From NCBI RefSeq assembly GCF_000740775.1, contig NZ_JFGS01000003.1:248001-312000 (forward strand): a DNA stretch of 64,000 bases. The letters run 5' to 3'. The DNA is from Haematobacter missouriensis. GTDB taxonomy: Bacteria > Pseudomonadota > Alphaproteobacteria > Rhodobacterales > Rhodobacteraceae. This document shows, one piece after another, positions 39,910-49,937 of the stretch (positions are counted from its first letter, which is position 1; each line of letters opens with the position of its first letter). The position numbers and the translations under genes were made by a program. The notes beneath the pieces are model-generated. The model ran no database searches and was not told the origin of the DNA. It saw nothing but the letters and a program-made list of their open reading frames with translations.

Positions 39910-41216
39910 TGCCCGGGCCACTTTCCCCGGCAGGGGTCATTGCCGCCGTCCGGGATGGCCGGGCCATGCCGGACGGGGCGCTGGCGGCCTTTGCCGCCGG
40001 GCTGGCCACGGGAGAGGTCGGCGATGCGCAGGCGGGGGCCTTTGCGATGGCCGTGCTGCTGCGGGGCCTTGGCCCGACAGGACGGGTGGAACTCACGGAG
40101 GGGATGCGGGATTCGGGCCAGACGTTGCGCTGGGATCTGCCGGGCCCGGTGATCGACAAGCATTCGACCGGCGGGATCGGCGATTGTGTGTCGCTGGTTC
40201 TGGCGCCGTTGCTGGCGGCGGCGGGGGCTTTCGTGCCGATGATCTCCGGGCGCGGTCTTGGCCATTCGGGTGGCACGCTCGACAAGCTGGAGGCGATCCC
40301 CGGCTGGCAAGTGCAGCTTGACCCCACGGCCTTCGCCCGCATCGTGCGGGCGGAAGGAGCGGCGATCGTCGCAGCCTCGCCGGACATCGCCCCTGCGGAC
40401 CGGCGGCTTTACGCGATCCGGGACGTGACTGGCACGGTGGAAAGCATCGACCTCATCACCGCTTCCATCCTGTCCAAGAAACTTGCCGCCGGGCTGGATG
40501 GTCTGGTGCTGGATGTGAAGGTGGGTTCGGGCGCATTCATGAAGACCCGCGCGGAGGCGGAAACGCTCGCCCGAGCGCTGGTGGATACCGCGGTGGGGGC
40601 GGGGTGCCGCACGGTCGCGCTCCTCACCGGGATGGAGGAGCCGCTGGCCCCGGCGCTCGGCAATGCGCTGGAGGTGGCGGAGGCGATGGCCGTGCTGGAG
40701 GGTGCGGCGGGTCCGCTCCGCGACGTCACGCTCTCGCTCGGTGCGGAGGCGCTGGTGTTGGCCGGGCTGGTCGCCCCCGCCGAAGCGGAGGACCGGCTGG
40801 CGCGGCTTCTCTCCTCCGGCGCGGCGCTGGAGCGGTTTGGGCGGATGGTCGCGGCACAGGGCGGCCCGCGGGACTTTACGGCACGCTGGCGCGGGCTGCT
40901 CCCGTCGGCGCCGGTTGTCGCGCCCGTGTTTCCACAGGAGAGCGGCACGCTCTCCGCGTTGAACGGCGTCGAACTGGGCCGGATCGTGGTGGAGCTTGGG
41001 GGTGGACGGCGCTATCTGGGGGATCGGATCGACCCTGCGGTTGGCCTGTCCGACGTCGCGCGGATCGGCACGCGGGTCGGCCCGGAGGCGCCGGTCGCTT
41101 TGATCCACGCGGCGGACGAGGCGGCGTGGGAAAGGGCGGCGGAGAAACTGCGCGCCGCCGTCGTTCTGGGTGGGGACACAGCCCCGCCCGCAAGGTTTTT
41201 GGGGCGTATCGCATGA
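39909..41216 (+). CDS. deoA: Thymidine phosphorylase
   Basis: 435-residue nucleoside phosphorylase: thymidine + phosphate to thymine + 2-deoxyribose-1-phosphate. Family motifs are the phosphate loop DKHSTGGIGD, SGRGLGHSGGTLDKLEAIPG and the later VKVGSGAFMKT. The ATG overlaps the cdd stop by one base and the stop overlaps deoB by four (ATGA). The order within cdd-deoA-deoB-add-upp points to coupled use of the ribose and base moieties. Confidence 0.96.
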   Translation: MPGPLSPAGVIAAVRDGRAMPDGALAAFAAGLATGEVGDAQAGAFAMAVLLRGLGPTGRVELTEGMRDSGQTLRWDLPGPVIDKHSTGGIGDCVSLVLAPLLAAAGAFVPMISGRGLGHSGGTLDKLEAIPGWQVQLDPTAFARIVRAEGAAIVAASPDIAPADRRLYAIRDVTGTVESIDLITASILSKKLAAGLDGLVLDVKVGSGAFMKTRAEAETLARALVDTAVGAGCRTVALLTGMEEPLAPALGNALEVAEAMAVLEGAAGPLRDVTLSLGAEALVLAGLVAPAEAEDRLARLLSSGAALERFGRMVAAQGGPRDFTARWRGLLPSAPVVAPVFPQESGTLSALNGVELGRIVVELGGGRRYLGDRIDPAVGLSDVARIGTRVGPEAPVALIHAADEAAWERAAEKLRAAVVLGGDTAPPARFLGRIA

Positions 41217-42412
41217 CACGGGCCTTTCTGATCGTGATGGACAGCGTCGGCTGCGGCGGCGCGCCGGATGCGGCCGATTTTGGCGACGAGGGGGCGAATA
41301 CGCTCGGACATATCGCGCTGGCCTGCGGCGGGGGCCGCGCGGAGGAAGGGCGCTCGGGGCCGCTCCACATGCCGGTGCTGGATCGGCTTGGGCTGGGCGC
41401 TGCCATCCGCCTGGCCTCCGGGCTGGAGGCACCGGGGTTGGGAGCTTCCCCGGAAGGGCTGTGGGGAGCGGCGACGGAGGTGTCGCGCGGCAAGGACACC
41501 CCTTCCGGCCACTGGGAACTGGCGGGAGTGCCCGTTCCCTGGGACTGGCACTATTTCCCCGATGAAATACCCGCCTTCCCGCCGGAAGTCACGGCTGAGG
41601 TCTGCCGCCTTGCGGGAACGGCGGGCATCCTTGGCAACTGCCACGCCTCCGGGGTGCCGATCATCGAAGAACATTGCGCCGCACATCTGCGGACCGGCTG
41701 GCCGATCTGCTACACCTCCGCCGACAGTGTTTTCCAGATTGCAGCGCATGAAGAAGCCTTTGGTCTGGACAGGCTGCTGAAACTCTGTGCCGATATTGCA
41801 CCGATGCTCCACGCGATGCGGGTGGGCCGGGTGATCGCGCGGCCCTTCACGGGCACGGTGGAGACCGGCTTCACCCGCACGGCCACCCGGCGGGACTTCG
41901 CGGTGGCTCCGCCCGCGCCCACGCTGCTTGACTGGGCCTATGAGGCGGGGCGGGTCACCCATGCGGTTGGAAAGATCGGCGACATCTTCTCCCATCGCGG
42001 CATCACGAAGCTTCACAAGGGGCAGTCGGATGCGGCGCTCTTCGACCATCTGATCCGGCTGGCGGGGGAGGCGGAGGAAGGCTCGCTCACCTTTGCGAAT
42101 TTCGTGGAGTTCGACAGCCTCTACGGGCATCGTCGCGACGTGTCGGGCTATGCGCGCGCCCTGGAAGGGTTCGACGCGCGTGCGGGCGCGTTCCTGGACC
42201 TGCTGCGCCCCGGCGATCTGGCGGTCTTCACCGCCGATCACGGCAACGATCCCACGTTCCGGGGCAGCGACCACACGCGGGAGCGGGTGCCGGTTCTGGC
42301 CTCCGGGCGCGGCGTGGGAGGCATCGGGCTGCGTGGTTACGTCGATGTGGGGGCGAGCGTCGCCGCGCATCTGGGCCTGCCGCATCGCGGGCCGGGGGAG
42401 AGCTTCCTGTGA
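41213..42412 (+). CDS. deoB: Phosphopentomutase
   Basis: Metal-dependent mutase of the alkaline phosphatase superfamily, 399 residues, interconverting (deoxy)ribose-1- and -5-phosphate. Metal ligands are seen in the first strand VMDSVGCGGAPDA, in the block containing GKDTPSGHWE (phospho-Thr environment) and in the C-terminal FTADHGNDPTFRGSDHTRE. The start ATG at 41213 overlaps the deoA stop by four bases. Any longer reading into deoA is artefactual. Confidence 0.96.
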   Translation: MTRAFLIVMDSVGCGGAPDAADFGDEGANTLGHIALACGGGRAEEGRSGPLHMPVLDRLGLGAAIRLASGLEAPGLGASPEGLWGAATEVSRGKDTPSGHWELAGVPVPWDWHYFPDEIPAFPPEVTAEVCRLAGTAGILGNCHASGVPIIEEHCAAHLRTGWPICYTSADSVFQIAAHEEAFGLDRLLKLCADIAPMLHAMRVGRVIARPFTGTVETGFTRTATRRDFAVAPPAPTLLDWAYEAGRVTHAVGKIGDIFSHRGITKLHKGQSDAALFDHLIRLAGEAEEGSLTFANFVEFDSLYGHRRDVSGYARALEGFDARAGAFLDLLRPGDLAVFTADHGNDPTFRGSDHTRERVPVLASGRGVGGIGLRGYVDVGASVAAHLGLPHRGPGESFL

Positions 42413-43389
42413 GCCTTGTCGATCTGCCGAAAGTCGAACTTCACCTGCATCTCGAAGGCGCAGCCTCGCCCGCCTTCATCCGCGGCCTCGCCCGGCAGCG
42501 CCACGTGGATATCGAGGGGCTCTTCGATGAGCAGGGCCACTACCGCTTCAACGGTTTCACCGGATTTCTGAAAGCCTATGAGGTCGCGACGAGCGCGCTC
42601 ACCTCTCCGGCGGACCACGCCCGGCTGCTCCGTGCGGTGCTGGAGGCCAGCGCGGAGCAGGGGGTGATCTACACGGAGCTTTCCATCTCCCCCGATCTCT
42701 GCGGGGGCGGCGATCTTTCCGCGTGGCGGGATTACGTGGCGGCGTTCACGGAAGTGGCGGCGGGTATGGCCGGTGACATCACCTGCCGCGGCATCGTCAC
42801 CTGCATCCGCCATCTCGGGCCGGAGCGGGCGAAGCGGACTGCCCTCTGCGCGGCGGAGACGATGGGCGGGTTCGTCACCGGCCTTGGGCTTGCGGGCGAC
42901 GAGCGCGTCGGCGCGGCAAAGGATTTCGCCTGGTCCTTCGACCTTGGCCGCGAGGCGGGGCTCGGCCTGACCGCCCATGCCGGGGAGTTCGGGGGCCCTG
43001 CCTCCGTGCGCGAGACGCTCCGCGACCTCGGCGTCAGCCGCATCGGGCACGGCGTCCGCGCCATCGAGGATCTGGCGCTGGTGGACGATCTGGCGGAAGG
43101 GCAGGTCGTTCTGGAATGCTGTCCGGGGGCCAATATCGCGCTGGGCCTCTATCCCGGCTGGCGGCAGCACCCGGTGGGAGAGCTCTATCGGCGGGGGGTG
43201 AGAGTCACGCTTTCCACCGACGATCCTGCATTTTTCCGAACCGGGATGGCGCACGAATACGAACGGCTGCATGATGCCTTCGACTGGGACGAGGGCGTAT
43301 TTCGCGATATGGCACGCACGGCGCTGTCGGCCGCGTTCTGTGACGAGGCCACGCGCGCAAGACTGATGAAACGTCTGGAGGACGCATGA
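42409..43389 (+). CDS. add: Adenosine deaminase
   Basis: Zn-dependent hydrolase of 326 residues: adenosine to inosine. Zn ligands His12 and His14 are in [10 protein letters not shown]; the catalytic-Glu segment is HAGEFGG; the further His is in GHGVRAIED; the Asp pair is STDDPAFF. The start is GTG, overlapping the deoB stop (GTGA), and the stop overlaps upp by four bases. Some family members prefer adenine; the sequence alone leaves that open, but the salvage operon favours a nucleoside substrate. Confidence 0.92.
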   Translation: MSLVDLPKVELHLHLEGAASPAFIRGLARQRHVDIEGLFDEQGHYRFNGFTGFLKAYEVATSALTSPADHARLLRAVLEASAEQGVIYTELSISPDLCGGGDLSAWRDYVAAFTEVAAGMAGDITCRGIVTCIRHLGPERAKRTALCAAETMGGFVTGLGLAGDERVGAAKDFAWSFDLGREAGLGLTAHAGEFGGPASVRETLRDLGVSRIGHGVRAIEDLALVDDLAEGQVVLECCPGANIALGLYPGWRQHPVGELYRRGVRVTLSTDDPAFFRTGMAHEYERLHDAFDWDEGVFRDMARTALSAAFCDEATRARLMKRLEDA

Positions 43390-44018
43390 CCGAACATCTC
43401 ACCGTCGTCACCCATCCGCTGGTGCAGCACAAACTGACCATCATGCGGAAGAAGGATACGTCCACTGCTTCCTTCCGCCGCCTGCTGCGGGAGATCAGCC
43501 AGCTTCTGGCCTATGAGATCACCCGTGACCTGCCGCTGACCTCCACGCGCATCGAGACGCCGTTGCAGGAGATGGATGCACCCACCATCGAGGGCAAGAA
43601 GCTCGTCCTGATCTCCATCCTGCGGGCGGGCAACGGGCTGATGGACGGCATTCTGGAACTGATTCCGGCGGCGCGCGTAGGGTTCGTAGGCCTGTATCGC
43701 GACCCGGAGACGCTGCAACCGGTGCAATACTACTACAAGGTGCCGAGCGAGCTGGACGACCGGATGGTCATCGCCGTCGATCCGATGCTGGCCACCGGCA
43801 ACTCCTCCGTCGCGGCCATCGACCTGCTGAAGAAATCCGGGGCGAAGAACCTGCGGTTCCTGTGCCTCCTCGCCTCTCCCGAAGGGGTGAAGCGCATGCA
43901 GGAGGCACATCCCGATGTGCCGATCGTCACCGCCGCTGTGGATGAGAGGCTGGATGACCATGGATATATTGTTCCAGGCCTAGGGGATGCGGGAGATCGC
44001 ATGTTCGGCACAAAATAG
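43386..44018 (+). CDS. upp: Uracil phosphoribosyltransferase
   Basis: 210-residue type I PRTase converting uracil + PRPP to UMP. PRPP loop: [13 protein letters not shown]. Uracil-binding end: [28 protein letters not shown] is the conserved early loop. It is the last gene of the salvage operon, overlapping add (ATGA). The operon as a whole recovers cytidine to uridine, splits deoxynucleosides, returns pentose phosphates to glycolysis and reuses uracil. Confidence 0.97.
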   Translation: MTEHLTVVTHPLVQHKLTIMRKKDTSTASFRRLLREISQLLAYEITRDLPLTSTRIETPLQEMDAPTIEGKKLVLISILRAGNGLMDGILELIPAARVGFVGLYRDPETLQPVQYYYKVPSELDDRMVIAVDPMLATGNSSVAAIDLLKKSGAKNLRFLCLLASPEGVKRMQEAHPDVPIVTAAVDERLDDHGYIVPGLGDAGDRMFGTK

Positions 44019-44030
44019 GCGAGAAAACTG

Positions 44031-44582
44031 TTGTCCTACGACCGCTATGCGTGCAATATCCGTGAAAAGACTACCGCAGGGACAGCAGGCCTTCGGACGG
44101 CACTGGCAGCGGGCGTGATCGGAGCCTTCGGGTTCCTCCCCGCTGCCAGTGCCGACGATGCCCCGTCCGTCCCTCCGCCGGCGGGTTACGCGGCGGGTGA
44201 ATTCACCGATACGCAGGGCTGTCTGTTTTCACGCGTGGAGCAGGGCGACCGTCTGCTCTGGGCGCCGCGTTACCGTGCCGATGGCAGCCAGCGCTGCGAC
44301 GGGCCGGTGGAGGCGGGCGCTGCTGCATGCCCGTTGCCGACAGAGGTCGGGCGCTATGCGCAGGCGGGGGTCTATGTGGATCTCGAAAACGCCCGCAATG
44401 CCGCGGCAGAGGCGCGCGCGCTGGGGCTTCCCGTGAATATCGTGCGGTTGGGCCGGAACCCGGAGGGGCGGCATTCCGTGGTCGCCGGACCCTTCGCCGG
44501 GCGGGAGGCCGCGCAGCAGGGGCTGGCAGCGCTGCGCTGCAACGGCTTTCCGGATGCGTTCGGCCGGAACGGGTTGCGCTGA
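44031..44582 (+). CDS. Secreted hypothetical protein with SPOR-like domain
   Basis: 183 residues. The only plausible start in this frame is TTG at 44031, with weak ribosome-site support, so the N terminus is uncertain. A hydrophobic segment LRTALAAGVIGAFGFLPAASA then gives a signal peptide. The mature protein has four cysteines. Its last 75 residues (GRYAQAGVYVDLENARNAAAEARALGLP to FAGREAAQQGLAAL) have the strand-helix pattern of a SPOR domain, which binds denuded septal peptidoglycan. It lies 12 bases after upp but is functionally unrelated. Confidence 0.65.
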   Translation: MSYDRYACNIREKTTAGTAGLRTALAAGVIGAFGFLPAASADDAPSVPPPAGYAAGEFTDTQGCLFSRVEQGDRLLWAPRYRADGSQRCDGPVEAGAAACPLPTEVGRYAQAGVYVDLENARNAAAEARALGLPVNIVRLGRNPEGRHSVVAGPFAGREAAQQGLAALRCNGFPDAFGRNGLR

Positions 44583-44616
44583 ACGGGTTGGTTTGAACAG
44601 GCAGCGCTGGGCGGGC

Positions 44617-45636
44617 TCAGCGCGCGCAGATCCCCTGCAAGCCCACCCATTCCGTATCGCTAAGGATGGGCGGCGGCGCAGAGTCGCGAAACGGATCTCC
44701 GGTCCGCAGGACTTGCGTGTGCGCGCCCGTCGGGTCAATGGCCTGAGCATATGGGGTCGAGGGCACCCTTGCAGATGCGAATCGCGTCAGCAGGGCTTTC
44801 GGATCGACGTCCGGCACAGGGGTGGTCAGCAGGGTCTCGGCAAAGCCGCGAACGGCTGTCGGCGGCAGCTCGCCGGTGGTCAACAGCCGGAAGGTCGCCA
44901 GAAGACCGGCATGCTCCAGCAGCGGCAACAGCGGGTCGGCGGCATCCGCACGCACCTGTTCCGCCAGCACATATCCCGCGACGATCTCCTCGTTGTCCTC
45001 ATCCTCCAGCAGGTCGCGTTGGAGCAGTATGCGCCCGCCGGGGAGGTGGACGGCATCGGCGAAACCCTTTGGAAGAACCGAGATCCCACCCGGTCGCCCA
45101 TCCGACAGCCGCGCCCACATCTTGCGGAGTGCGCGGTCGCCGTTCGGCGTGGAGCAGACCGGACCGGTAAGGCGGACCATGTCGCGCAGAACGAGTTCCC
45201 CGATGGCTTCGCGCGTGGCCTGCGGCACGGCGGCAACGGTGTGGCGGGTCAGGGCGGTCGGCAGGAAAAGGACCGCCGCCATCAACAGGGCGCCGACGAG
45301 CAGCGCGATCAGCGGCCCGCGCAGCCGGCCCTCCTTGGGCCGCTGCGAGTCGATGACGCGACGGACCTGGTCGATCGCGTCGATCATCAGGTCATCGTCG
45401 ATCTCCAGCGTCTCTCCTGCCGAGGGATCCGGGCTGTAGCGCGCGGGAAGATCGCCAGGATTCAGCCGCTCCAGCGCCGGCAGGGACCAGTGCGTAAGGG
45501 CAAGCGAGTTCTGGATATCTGACAGGATGAGAGAAGCGTCCCCGAAAGAGACGACAACCTCACGTGCTTCCGCGTCGGGCGATTCACGCCACAAACCGAA
45601 ACATTCCAGTCGCTGGTACCGGGTAAGCGCCGTCAT
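44617..45636 (-). CDS. Conserved single-span membrane protein, unknown function
   Basis: 339 residues, not recognised as a named family. An acidic cytoplasmic N-terminal part of about 108 residues (with FGLWRESPDAEAREVVVSFGDASLILSD, a PH-like strand pattern) is followed by one membrane helix (GPLIALLVGALLMAAVLFLP). A periplasmic domain of about 210 residues follows, with two cysteines (GPVCSTPNGD and the terminal GICAR). The GGRILLQRDLLEDEDNEEIVAGYVLAEQ block resembles the strand-helix of zinc peptidases of the M48 type but has no HExxH, so it may be a non-catalytic relative. It is convergent with the SPOR-like gene. Confidence 0.65.
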   Translation of the reverse strand: MTALTRYQRLECFGLWRESPDAEAREVVVSFGDASLILSDIQNSLALTHWSLPALERLNPGDLPARYSPDPSAGETLEIDDDLMIDAIDQVRRVIDSQRPKEGRLRGPLIALLVGALLMAAVLFLPTALTRHTVAAVPQATREAIGELVLRDMVRLTGPVCSTPNGDRALRKMWARLSDGRPGGISVLPKGFADAVHLPGGRILLQRDLLEDEDNEEIVAGYVLAEQVRADAADPLLPLLEHAGLLATFRLLTTGELPPTAVRGFAETLLTTPVPDVDPKALLTRFASARVPSTPYAQAIDPTGAHTQVLRTGDPFRDSAPPPILSDTEWVGLQGICAR

Positions 45637-45784
45637 CTTCCCACGGAACCTTGCTGCAACGCCGAAGAAATCATGGGTGCAAGATAGCCGAGCATGCGGG
45701 CAGCCACAATCGGCCCAAGGTGGGATGCGCGACCTTCTTCCAACGACAGATAACTAATGGATTTCTTGTAATATTCTGGTGAGA

Positions 45785-45812
45785 AGAGCCGGGATCGCGG
45801 AGATCCCGGCCC
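45785..45812 (-). terminator. Hairpin after fadJ
   Basis: Perfect 9-bp stem GCCGGGATC/GATCCCGGC with a five-base loop (45788-45810), eight bases after the fadJ stop on the minus strand. The following sequence is CTCTTCTC rather than a T-run, so it may be a partial or Rho-assisted terminator. Confidence 0.5.
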
Positions 45813-45818
45813 TGCTGG

Positions 45819-48017
45819 TCAGGCAGCCTTGGCGGCTGGGGCAAATCGGCCATAGAAGGTTTCACCCTTGGCGGCCATGTCGCGGAGCAACTGCGGTGCA
45901 GCGAAGCGCTCGCCATACCGTGCGGTCAGATCGTCGGCGATCTCCACCGCCTTCGCCGCGCCCATCATGTCGAGCCAGGAGAACGGCCCACCGGACCACG
46001 GCGCAAAGCCCCAGCCGAGGATTGCCCCCACATCGCCTTCGCGGATGTCGGTCAGCACGCCTTCCTCCAGCGCGCGCACGGCCTCCAGCGTCTGCACGAA
46101 CATCAGCCGATGTTCGACATCGGTGAGTGCCGGCTGATCCTCCGCATGGGGATAGCGGTCCGCGAGGCCGGCCCAGAAGCCCTGCCGCTTGCCCTTTTCG
46201 TCATAGTCGTAGAAGCCCGACTTCGACTTGCGGCCCATGCGGCCCTGATCTGCCATCCAGAACAGCACCTCGTCCACCGCGCCGTCGGGATAGGCATTGC
46301 CCATCGCCGCCTTGGTGGCCTTGGCGATCTTCACGCCGAGGTCGATGGAGGTCTCGTCCACCAGCTGCAGCGGGCCAAGCGGCATGCCCATCAGCTTGGC
46401 CGCATTCTCGATCAGCGCGGGCTCCGTGCCCTCCTTCACCAGCCGCACCCCTTCGTTGATGTAGGGGATGATGCAGCGGTTGGCGTAGAAGAAGCGCGCA
46501 TCGTTCACCACGATCGGCGTCTTGCGGATCTGGCGCACGAAGTCGAGCGCCTTGGCGACCGCCACGTCGCCTGTCTCCTTGCCCCGGATGATTTCCACCA
46601 GCGCCATCTTGTCCACGGGAGAGAAGAAGTGGATGCCGATGAATTCCTTCGGATGGCGGGAGGCCTCGGAGAGCATGGTGATCGGCAGGGTGGAGGTATT
46701 GGTCGCGAAGATCGCCTCCGGGGCGGCCTCCTCCGCCTTCTTCGTCACCTCGGCCTTCACCTTCGGATCCTCGAACACCGCCTCCACGATCAGATCGACG
46801 CCCTTGAGCGCGGCATAGTCGGTCGTTGCGGTGATGCGGGAGAGAACCTCCTCTTTCTTCTCTGCCGTGACCTTCCGCTTTTCGATCCCCTTGTCCAGGA
46901 TTCCTGCGGAATGCGCCTTGCCGCGATCCGCCGCTTCCTGCGTGCTGTCGATCAGCACGACCTCGATCCCGGCGTTGGCGGAGACATAGGCGATGCCCGC
47001 ACCCATCATCCCCGCACCCAGAACGCCGAGTTTCTTCACGCTCTGATCCGGCACGTCGGGGCGGTTCGCACCCTTCTCCAGAGCCTCTTTGTTCAGAAAG
47101 AGCGAGCGGATCATCGCGGCGGAGGAAGGGTTCAGCATGACATGCGTGAACCACCGCGCCTCGATGCGGATCGCCTGATCGAAGGGCACGAGTGCCCCTT
47201 CATAGACGGCGGAGAGCAGCGCCTTCGCCGCTGGATAGACCCCTTGCGTCTTGCCGTTCACCATGGCGGAGGCGCCGACGAAGGTCATGAAACCCTGCGG
47301 GCTGTAGGGCGCACCGCCGGGCATCTTGTAGCCCTTCGCATCCCATGGCTTCACCAGATCGGCATCCTTGGCGGAGAGCACCCAGTCCTTCGCCTTGGCC
47401 AGCAGCTCCTCGGGCGCAACCACCTCGTCGATCACGCCCTGTGCTTTCAGTGCCTTCGGTGACTGGAGCTTGCCCTCCAGCAGCAGCGGCGCGGCCATCA
47501 TCGCGCCGAGCTTCCGCGCCAGCCGCGTGGTGCCGCCCGCACCGGGGAAGATTCCGATGAGGACTTCCGGCAGGCCGAGCCGCGCTTTGGGATTGTCGGC
47601 CACGAAGATACGATGCGTGGCCAGCGGCAGTTCAAGGCCGATACCCGCTGCCGTGCCGGGAATGGCGGCGGCGATGGGTTTGCCGCCTTTCAGCGTCTTG
47701 GGATCCATCCCCGCGCGTTCGATCTTTCGGAACAGCGCATGGATTTTCATGATCCCTTCGAACAGGCCCTTCGCGGGTTCCGCGCCCGCCGCGCCCTTCA
47801 TCCGGCCGAGAACGTTCAAGTCCATCCCGCCGGCGAAGTCCTTCTTGCCGGATGTGATGACGATGCCCTTCACCTCCGGGTCGGCGAGAGCCTTGTCCAC
47901 CGCCGCGTCAAGCTCGTTCAGACCGTCGAGGGTCATGACGTTCATCGACTTGCCGGGCACGTCCCAGGTGATGGTGGCGACGCCGTCGGCATCCGTGGCG
48001 TAATGAAATTCGGTCAT
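45819..48017 (-). CDS. fadJ: Bifunctional enoyl-CoA hydratase/3-hydroxyacyl-CoA dehydrogenase
   Basis: 732-residue beta-oxidation multienzyme. The N-terminal crotonase domain (to about 190) has the oxyanion-hole segments GMDLNVLGR and GTAAGIGLELPLA. The NAD-binding domain starts VLGAGMMGAGIAYVSA (about 316), and its catalytic His lies in GIHFFSPVDKM. The C-terminal dehydrogenase domain follows. Start at 48017 (MTEFHYATD) with GGGAGACTTCC upstream. It follows the thiolase gene by 23 bases, and the two form the usual fadJ-fadA-type pair. Confidence 0.95.
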   Translation of the reverse strand: MTEFHYATDADGVATITWDVPGKSMNVMTLDGLNELDAAVDKALADPEVKGIVITSGKKDFAGGMDLNVLGRMKGAAGAEPAKGLFEGIMKIHALFRKIERAGMDPKTLKGGKPIAAAIPGTAAGIGLELPLATHRIFVADNPKARLGLPEVLIGIFPGAGGTTRLARKLGAMMAAPLLLEGKLQSPKALKAQGVIDEVVAPEELLAKAKDWVLSAKDADLVKPWDAKGYKMPGGAPYSPQGFMTFVGASAMVNGKTQGVYPAAKALLSAVYEGALVPFDQAIRIEARWFTHVMLNPSSAAMIRSLFLNKEALEKGANRPDVPDQSVKKLGVLGAGMMGAGIAYVSANAGIEVVLIDSTQEAADRGKAHSAGILDKGIEKRKVTAEKKEEVLSRITATTDYAALKGVDLIVEAVFEDPKVKAEVTKKAEEAAPEAIFATNTSTLPITMLSEASRHPKEFIGIHFFSPVDKMALVEIIRGKETGDVAVAKALDFVRQIRKTPIVVNDARFFYANRCIIPYINEGVRLVKEGTEPALIENAAKLMGMPLGPLQLVDETSIDLGVKIAKATKAAMGNAYPDGAVDEVLFWMADQGRMGRKSKSGFYDYDEKGKRQGFWAGLADRYPHAEDQPALTDVEHRLMFVQTLEAVRALEEGVLTDIREGDVGAILGWGFAPWSGGPFSWLDMMGAAKAVEIADDLTARYGERFAAPQLLRDMAAKGETFYGRFAPAAKAA

Positions 48018-48040
48018 GGAAGTCTCCCTGCTTCGCCGGA

Positions 48041-49252
48041 TCAGACGCGTTCGACGATGGTGGCCGCGCCCATACCGGAGGCGACGCACAGCGTGGCGAG
48101 GCCAGTGCTCTTGCCCGACCGCTCCAGTTCATCGACCAGTGTGCCGAGGATCATCGCCCCCGTCGCGCCGAGCGGGTGGCCAAGCGCGATGGCTCCGCCG
48201 TTTACGTTCACCCGGTCCGCATCGACGTTGAACGCCTGCATGAAACGCAGAACCACGGCGGAGAAAGCCTCGTTCACCTCGAACAGGTCGATGTCGGAGA
48301 TCGACATGCCGCTGTCGCGCAGGATCTTCTCCGTCGCGGGCACGGGGCCGGTCAGCATGATGGTGGGGTCGGTGCCGATCTTCGCCGTTGCACGGATGCG
48401 GGCGCGGGGCTTCAGGCCGTATTTCTCGCCGAACGCCTTCGAGCCGATGAGGATGCCCGCCGCGCCGTCCACGATGCCGGAGGAGTTGCCCGCATGGTGG
48501 ACGTGCTCGATGCGCTCCAGATGCGGGTATTTCATGATGGCGATCTTGTCGAAGCCGGGCATCTGTTCGCCCATGTCCTTGAAGGACGCCTTCAGCGCGC
48601 CGAGCGACTGCATGTCGGTGCCGGGCCGCATGTATTCGTCGCGGTCGAGGATCGGCAGGCCGTTGATGTCCCGGACCGTCATGACGGAGCGGTCGAAACG
48701 GCCTTCCTCCCAGGCCTTGGCGGCGCGGCGCTGGCTTTCGACCGCAAGCGCATCCACATCCGTGCGGGAGAAGCCGTATTCGGTGGCGATGATATCCGCG
48801 GCGATGCCCTGCGGCACGAAATAGGTGGACATGGCGATGGAGGGATCGACCGCGATGGCCGCCCCGTCGGAGCCCATCGCGACACGGCCCATCATCTCCA
48901 CCCCGCCGGCGACATAGGCCTGCCCCGCACCGGCCTTGACCTGGTTGGCGGCGAGGTTCACCGCCTCCAGCCCGCTCGCACAGAAGCGGTTGATGGCGAG
49001 GCCGGGCACCGATTCCGCGAAGTCGGAGGCGAGCACGGCCGTCCGCGCAAGGCAGCCGCCCTGTTCGCCGACCTGCGTGACATTGCCCCAGATCACATCC
49101 TCAACCGCCTGAGTATCGAGGTCGGAGCGCGATTTCAGTTCGTTCAGCACCAGCGCCGAAAGGCGGGCGGAGGTCACCTCATGCAGGCTCCCGTCAGCGC
49201 GGCCCTTGCCGCGCGGCGTGCGGACGGCGTCGTAGATGTAAGCTTCGGACAT
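48041..49252 (-). CDS. fadA: Acetyl-CoA C-acyltransferase (3-ketoacyl-CoA thiolase)
   Basis: 403-residue thiolase. The acyl-accepting Cys is in NRFCASGLEAV (about residue 90), the His in GGAIALGHPLGATGA, and the second Cys in LCVASGMGAATI. The N terminus MSEAYIYDAVRTPRGKG is the family start; GGAG lies five bases before the ATG at 49252. In this context it performs the last step of beta-oxidation with FadJ. It is separated from the GST gene by 10 bases, so one operon is likely. Confidence 0.94.
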   Translation of the reverse strand: MSEAYIYDAVRTPRGKGRADGSLHEVTSARLSALVLNELKSRSDLDTQAVEDVIWGNVTQVGEQGGCLARTAVLASDFAESVPGLAINRFCASGLEAVNLAANQVKAGAGQAYVAGGVEMMGRVAMGSDGAAIAVDPSIAMSTYFVPQGIAADIIATEYGFSRTDVDALAVESQRRAAKAWEEGRFDRSVMTVRDINGLPILDRDEYMRPGTDMQSLGALKASFKDMGEQMPGFDKIAIMKYPHLERIEHVHHAGNSSGIVDGAAGILIGSKAFGEKYGLKPRARIRATAKIGTDPTIMLTGPVPATEKILRDSGMSISDIDLFEVNEAFSAVVLRFMQAFNVDADRVNVNGGAIALGHPLGATGAMILGTLVDELERSGKSTGLATLCVASGMGAATIVERV

Positions 49253-49262
49253 TGGTTCTCCT

Positions 49263-49901
49263 TCAGAGGCCACGGTCGGAGGGCCGACCGGGCATCATGT
49301 CATAGGGGTGTTTCCAGCCGGGCAGGGCGGCGACATTATCGAGCCAGCGGTCGATGTTCGGCCAGGCCTTCCGGTCGAAGGTGAAGGGTTCCGGGTAGTA
49401 GAGATAACCGCAGCAGGCGGTATCGGCGAGGCTGGGCACGTCGTCCACGATGAAGTCGCGCCCTTCCAGATGCGCGTCGAGCACCTTGAACGCATCGCGC
49501 AGCCGCCCTGACAGCCAGCGGATCACTTCCTGCGGGCGCTTCTCCTCCGGGACGAAGTTCATCAGGAACCGTAGCGTGCCCGCCTGAGAGGACATCTTGT
49601 GATTGTCCCAGAGCACCCAGCGCATGACCTCCTGCCGCAGGTGGTGGTCCTGTGGCAGCAGCTTCCCGGTCTTTTCGGCGATGTGATACTGAATGAGGCC
49701 GGATTGGGTCAGCACCTCATCCCCGTCGCGCAGCACGGGAACCTCGCCCATCTCGTTCAGCGCCCGGAATTCCGGGGAGCGGGCGTCTCCGTGAAAGAAG
49801 TTCACGAAGACCGGCACCCACTCCACCCCTGCAAGGGTCATGGTGAGCGCCGCCTTGTAGGAATTTCCGCTTTCCCCGAAACAGTAAAGCTTCATCGCCA
49901 T
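49263..49901 (-). CDS. Glutathione S-transferase family protein
   Basis: 212 residues with an N-terminal thioredoxin fold (MKLYCFGESGNSYKAALTMTL; Ser in the GESGNS loop is the likely glutathione-activating residue, with MGEVPVLRDGDEVLTQSGLI as the G-site cis-Pro region). An all-helical C-terminal domain follows. The substrate is unknown. Its place between the acyl-CoA dehydrogenase and thiolase genes, 36 bases after the former, implies a role with acyl or thiol intermediates, or detoxification of reactive products. Start at 49901 with GGAGG eight bases upstream. Confidence 0.9.
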   Translation of the reverse strand: MAMKLYCFGESGNSYKAALTMTLAGVEWVPVFVNFFHGDARSPEFRALNEMGEVPVLRDGDEVLTQSGLIQYHIAEKTGKLLPQDHHLRQEVMRWVLWDNHKMSSQAGTLRFLMNFVPEEKRPQEVIRWLSGRLRDAFKVLDAHLEGRDFIVDDVPSLADTACCGYLYYPEPFTFDRKAWPNIDRWLDNVAALPGWKHPYDMMPGRPSDRGL

Positions 49902-49937
49902 TCCGTCATCCTCCCTTTGACGGGCAGCAGCATGGCC